Below, in pieces: positions 61,701 through 64,000 of a stretch of DNA of 64,000 bases (position 1 is the stretch's first letter; every line of letters starts with the position of its first letter). A model generated the notes under the pieces. The model made no database searches. It was not told where the DNA came from and was given only the letters and a program-made list of their open reading frames with translations. The translations under genes were made by a program, and so were the position numbers. The stretch comes from Nibricoccus aquaticus (GTDB taxonomy: Bacteria; Verrucomicrobiota; Verrucomicrobiia; Opitutales; Opitutaceae), in NCBI RefSeq assembly GCF_002310495.1, contig NZ_CP023344.1, positions 1,488,001 to 1,552,000 on the forward strand. The letters run 5' to 3'.

Positions 61701-62040
61701 GCTTCGCGGCGATCGCATCACGGATCTGCTCGAACCGCCGCTTCCCATCCGAGACCTGCTCCGGCGTCATCTGCCGCGTGACGATCATCAACGAGCGTCC
61801 CGTCGCGCCATTATCCGCCGCGAGATTCAACCACGCGTAAGCCTCGACCAGATCGGAGATCGCCTCCTGCGAGTTCGCATAGACCAGACCGAGATTATGC
61901 TGCGCAATACCGTCACCGGTCTGAGCCTTGGCCAGCAACGCGGAGAGATCGTCAGGCGAGATGGCAAAGGCGGATGCGCTCGTGAGCGCGGCGCCGAGCA
62001 GACTGCGGGCAAAGGTACGGAGGGTGCGGGTGTTTTTCAT
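58744..62040 (-). CDS. Large secreted coiled-coil protein with Sel1-like N-terminus and C-terminal LysM
   Basis: A 1098-residue protein. A signal peptide ends near SASAFA. A Sel1/TPR-like repeat follows (GDGIAQHNLGLVYANSQEAISDLVEAYAWLNLAADNG), then about 850 residues of Ala/Glu/Lys/Gln-rich coiled coil. The C-terminal LysM domain (HTVAEGETLTRIARRYYGNSERWADIYDANRASLPNPAALTIGMKLRIP) binds peptidoglycan. Four copies of NFEGERNGLL(K/Q)KI mark internal duplications. It may be a long periplasmic tether or cell-shape factor. It lies just upstream of the transglutaminase gene in the same direction. Confidence 0.83.
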   Translation of the reverse strand: MKNTRTLRTFARSLLGAALTSASAFAISPDDLSALLAKAQTGDGIAQHNLGLVYANSQEAISDLVEAYAWLNLAADNGATGRSLMIVTRQMTPEQVSDGKRRFEQIRDAIAAKRAVPAPVLAAKTSPVSPISDSPVSASPIRATGPSPAEIEAREAELKKISAELAAAWKENDQLKSAVTKAGKDAADAAAALKKEKDQLSASLEGSMREIAGMKAAAANFEGERNGLLQKIADAQKASDGELRLKIVALETDLARAGAVAKELDAAKQSLAAIGEQQQKLTVENQRLAGLVKESENAAAGKAADADKSLAALRADLAAAQAQQAEAAKTIAAGEKTAAELAAAQTRIRTLESDATKFAGEKKDLTAKLAAAAASAVPATEMARMNSQLADLKDRLSSSQQALAVANADVASLKQELQGAKSGVVPIQQHRELQAKLEGAAAEQQKRAQDELKKVQTEAAAEKARLTAELAAVTAASTEEVGSLKAGAANFEGERNGLLKKIADAEQALVAAAAESAGLKEQIATLKRETVPGQQFRALEVQLAEAVKARAEQEKAREELQKSVAALEAEKAGFAEKLSALSDASNREAASLKAGAANFEGERNGLLKKIADAGEALARVTAEAAATKETLALAQANARDAANTAADLARVSQELDAAKKTAGISQKALADARSETAELKKQLADSKAKVVPAKQYQELQGKFDALTKAHDEQQAAQTELQKKVAALVAERSELSGKLTALTDASRGEAAGLKAAAANFEGERNGLLQKITEAEQALVRATAESDGLRGQLAVAARAGEGPAQQIEELRAQLTAAGRAQEAQQRQQTALKETTAALEAESARLTRELAAAQAASGDVTRVTAAMEALQAKLAAAEQAATAARADREAMGLRVAVLEQQAAAPKGEDPAALRKELDAAAERNAALVGLSRIKQEELDQLQKSLTSTDSERAALAGRIAAAEKLAAEANAASQAGREASAQLAGMREQLRNAQNQVGQLAAENIQLKNRPASEAGGAGAPSLVLSSPRRPAATSSPTSTPVRASQVAEARIHTVAEGETLTRIARRYYGNSERWADIYDANRASLPNPAALTIGMKLRIP

Positions 62041-62187
62041 GCCAGGGCCAAAGATGCGGGCGAGGATGGGAGTGCGGCGGAGATTTTCAAAGCGGCAAAT
62101 TGAGAAACGACGTCGAAAATAAATGAACCGCGCCCGCGCCCACTCGCTCTGTGGCGAATCAGCTGCAATCGAGGCAGGGACATCCCC

Positions 62188-63678
62188 TCAGCCCGCGGCC
62201 CAGCCTTTCGCCCGATCGACCGCACGCCGCCAGTCCCGCTGACCACGCGCGACCGCTGCGGCGGCAGCCTTCGGTCTGAACGTCCGGTCCGCCCGCCACA
62301 GCGCCGCAATCTCGTCTCGGCTTTTCCAATACCCCACCGCCAGCCCCGCAAAAAACGCCGCCCCGAGCGCCGTCGTCTCCGCCACCCGCGGCCGCACCAC
62401 CGCCCGCCTCAGCAAGTCACTCTGAAACTGGAGCAGCCCTGCATTCACCGTCGCGCCACCATCCACGCGCAACTCGCGCAGCTTCAACCCCGCATCCGCC
62501 TCCATCGCCGCGATCAGATCGGCCACTTGATACGAAATACTCTCCAGCGCCGCGCGCGCCACATGCGCCGCCGTCGTCCCGCGCGTGATCCCCACGATCA
62601 CCCCTCGCGCCTCCGCATCCCAATGCGGCGCCCCCAGCCCGGTGAACGCCGGCACGAGATAAACCCCGCCATTGTCCGGCACGCGCGCCGCCAGTTCTTC
62701 GACATCGCCCGAACGCGCGATCACCCCCAGCCCATCGCGCAGCCACTGCACCACCGCACCGCCTATAAAGACGCTCCCCTCCAGCGCGTACTCCGTGCGC
62801 TCGCCGATCTTCCACGCGAGCGTCGTCAGCAGCTGGTGCTTCGACGCCACCGGCTTCGCCCCCGTGTTCAACAACATGAAACACCCCGTGCCGTACGTGT
62901 TCTTCGCCATCCCCGGCCGGAAACACCCTTGCCCAAACAACGCCGCGTGTTGATCCCCCGCCACCCCCGCGATCCGCACACCACGCAGAGCCGGAATCGA
63001 CGACACTTCCCCATAAACTTCGCTGCACGAACGGATCTCCGGCAACACTGTGCGCGGGATGCGCAATATCTCCAGCAGCTCCTCGTCCCACCCACCCGTG
63101 CACAGATTGTAGAGCAACGTCCGCGAAGCATTCGTGGCATCGGTCGCGTGGATACGCCCGTCGGTCAGCTTCCACAACAGCCACGCATCCACCGTCCCAA
63201 ATGCCAGCGCCCCTCGCCCCGCCCGCCTCCTCGCGCCTGGCACATGATCGAGCAGCCACGCCAGCTTCGTCCCCGAGAAATACGGATCGAGCAACAGCCC
63301 CGTCTTGCGCCGAAATAGCACCTCGTGCCCCGCCTTCTTCAACCGCGCGCACATCCCCGCCGTCCGCCGATCCTGCCACACGATCGCCCGCGCCAGTGGT
63401 TTCCCCGTCGCCCGGTCCCACAGCAACGTCGTCTCACGCTGGTTCGTCAGCCCGATCGCCGCGATTTGCGCGCCCGTCAGATTCGCATCCGCCACCGCCG
63501 CGATCGCCGTCCGCCGCGTCGTCTCCCAGATGTCCTCCGGCTCATGCTCCACCCAGCCCGGCTTGGGAAAATACTGTGTGAACTCCTGCTGCGCTTGCGC
63601 CCTCGCCCGCCCGCGACGGTCAAAAATCACCGCACGGCTGGAAGTGGTCCCTTGGTCGAGCGCGAGGAGGTAACTCAT
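62188..63678 (-). CDS. glpK: Glycerol kinase
   Basis: A 496-residue member of the FGGY kinase family. [18 protein letters not shown] is the N-terminal phosphate-binding loop. [45 protein letters not shown] and [12 protein letters not shown] follow. The C-half has [36 protein letters not shown] and [25 protein letters not shown]. It phosphorylates glycerol to glycerol-3-phosphate with ATP. The glycerol facilitator glpF is absent here. gpsA at 17550 makes the same product from DHAP. Confidence 0.95.
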   Translation of the reverse strand: MSYLLALDQGTTSSRAVIFDRRGRARAQAQQEFTQYFPKPGWVEHEPEDIWETTRRTAIAAVADANLTGAQIAAIGLTNQRETTLLWDRATGKPLARAIVWQDRRTAGMCARLKKAGHEVLFRRKTGLLLDPYFSGTKLAWLLDHVPGARRRAGRGALAFGTVDAWLLWKLTDGRIHATDATNASRTLLYNLCTGGWDEELLEILRIPRTVLPEIRSCSEVYGEVSSIPALRGVRIAGVAGDQHAALFGQGCFRPGMAKNTYGTGCFMLLNTGAKPVASKHQLLTTLAWKIGERTEYALEGSVFIGGAVVQWLRDGLGVIARSGDVEELAARVPDNGGVYLVPAFTGLGAPHWDAEARGVIVGITRGTTAAHVARAALESISYQVADLIAAMEADAGLKLRELRVDGGATVNAGLLQFQSDLLRRAVVRPRVAETTALGAAFFAGLAVGYWKSRDEIAALWRADRTFRPKAAAAAVARGQRDWRRAVDRAKGWAAG

Positions 63679-63881
63679 GAAAACGGGGCTAAAAACGCAG
63701 GGTTAACGCCGCTAAAGGCGCTCAGTTCAAGAAAGCCTGTCCGCGCCTTAAATCACGCGCCCACCGCCGCTTGGCAAGGCCCCACTTCACCTTCGCCCTC
63801 CCTCCCTTGATCCCGGTCCGCATCCGCTGAAACCTTGCGAACCGCCCCGGGTCTCATTTGTTGCCTAACTTCCAACCCATC

Positions 63882-64000
63882 ATGAAAACCACCGTCGTCC
63901 TTCTTGCCTTGGTCGCCGTCACCCAGACCGCTCACGCCCAGTACATACGTTCCGAAACCGCTGGCGGCGCGCTCCTCGGCGGCATCGCCGGTGGCATCAT
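63882..64000 (+). CDS. Secreted glycine-zipper protein, truncated by the window edge
   Basis: The visible 39 codons start MKTTVVLLALVAVTQTAHAQ, a signal peptide, and then read SETAGGALLGGIAGGII. Repeated GxxxG spacing matches glycine-zipper outer-membrane or periplasmic proteins (YmgG-like). The remainder is outside the window. A 203-bp divergent gap with glpK lies upstream. Confidence 0.6.
   Translation, partial: MKTTVVLLALVAVTQTAHAQYIRSETAGGALLGGIAGGI

Overview
The window is a dense, GC-rich chromosomal segment that most likely comes from a member of the Verrucomicrobiota, probably Opitutaceae-like. This is an inference. It rests on a DUF3826 secreted protein, two exoproteins with PEP-CTERM sorting tails, a B. 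subtilis-type succinate dehydrogenase set, the scarcity of clear Shine-Dalgarno sequences, and several families of short dispersed intergenic repeats. No rRNA, CRISPR array, prophage, plasmid gene or intact insertion sequence was seen. Most genes are housekeeping genes, closely packed in small same-strand groups separated by hairpin terminators.

Layout. 1-8.7 kb: a truncated winged-helix protein, a DUF900 hydrolase, an SPFH membrane protein coupled to a small membrane protein, a DUF3826 secreted protein, a 57-aa zinc-ribbon-like ORF, a CinA/PncC amidase, a histidine-box hydroxylase overlapping a zinc peptidase, tandem Spy-like periplasmic proteins and a BaiN-type flavoprotein. 8.7-19.5 kb: an AEC transporter, TerC, a TonB-domain protein, Tex, a ribosome hibernation factor, LysA, PanB, a DUF2007 membrane protein, GpsA and Aat. 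19.6-27.5 kb: a DUF485/ActP-type symporter pair, an IMPase-like enzyme, Xth coupled to a SET-domain protein, a large Cys/Met-type PLP enzyme, a DUF167 protein and a MATE exporter. 27.5-29.4 kb is gene-poor and holds repeats, a Dabb protein and tRNA-Gly. 29.4-44.5 kb: a PilC/GspF protein, a degenerate NtrC-like regulator, CarB, an unknown protein, PurU, an Oar-like TonB-dependent receptor, a TPR membrane protein, tRNA-Pro, a LysM protein, a Nudix hydrolase and a PaaK-like adenylating enzyme. 44.5-52.1 kb: two PEP-CTERM exoproteins flank the succinate dehydrogenase genes and a second AEC carrier. 52.5-64 kb: a 2021-residue transglutaminase/TPR protein, a 1098-residue coiled-coil LysM protein, glycerol kinase, and the start of a secreted glycine-zipper protein.

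How the genes relate. sdhC-sdhA-sdhB encode respiratory complex II. gpsA and glpK both make glycerol-3-phosphate. lysA feeds lysine (and consumes the peptidoglycan precursor DAP), panB feeds CoA, carB feeds arginine and pyrimidines, and purU feeds formate to purine synthesis. tex, hpf and aat act in RNA quality control, ribosome hibernation and N-end-rule degradation.

The most unusual point is an ORF6N-domain gene lodged between sdhA and sdhB. Its predicted start codon lies inside a palindromic 26-bp sequence that recurs, in the same reading frame, within its own coding sequence. Also notable are an NtrC-like regulator that has lost GAFTGA, the Walker B acids and part of its DNA-binding helix, translational coupling of exonuclease III to a SET-domain protein, and a 28.6-29.0 kb stretch that looks like an eroded coding sequence beside tRNA-Gly.
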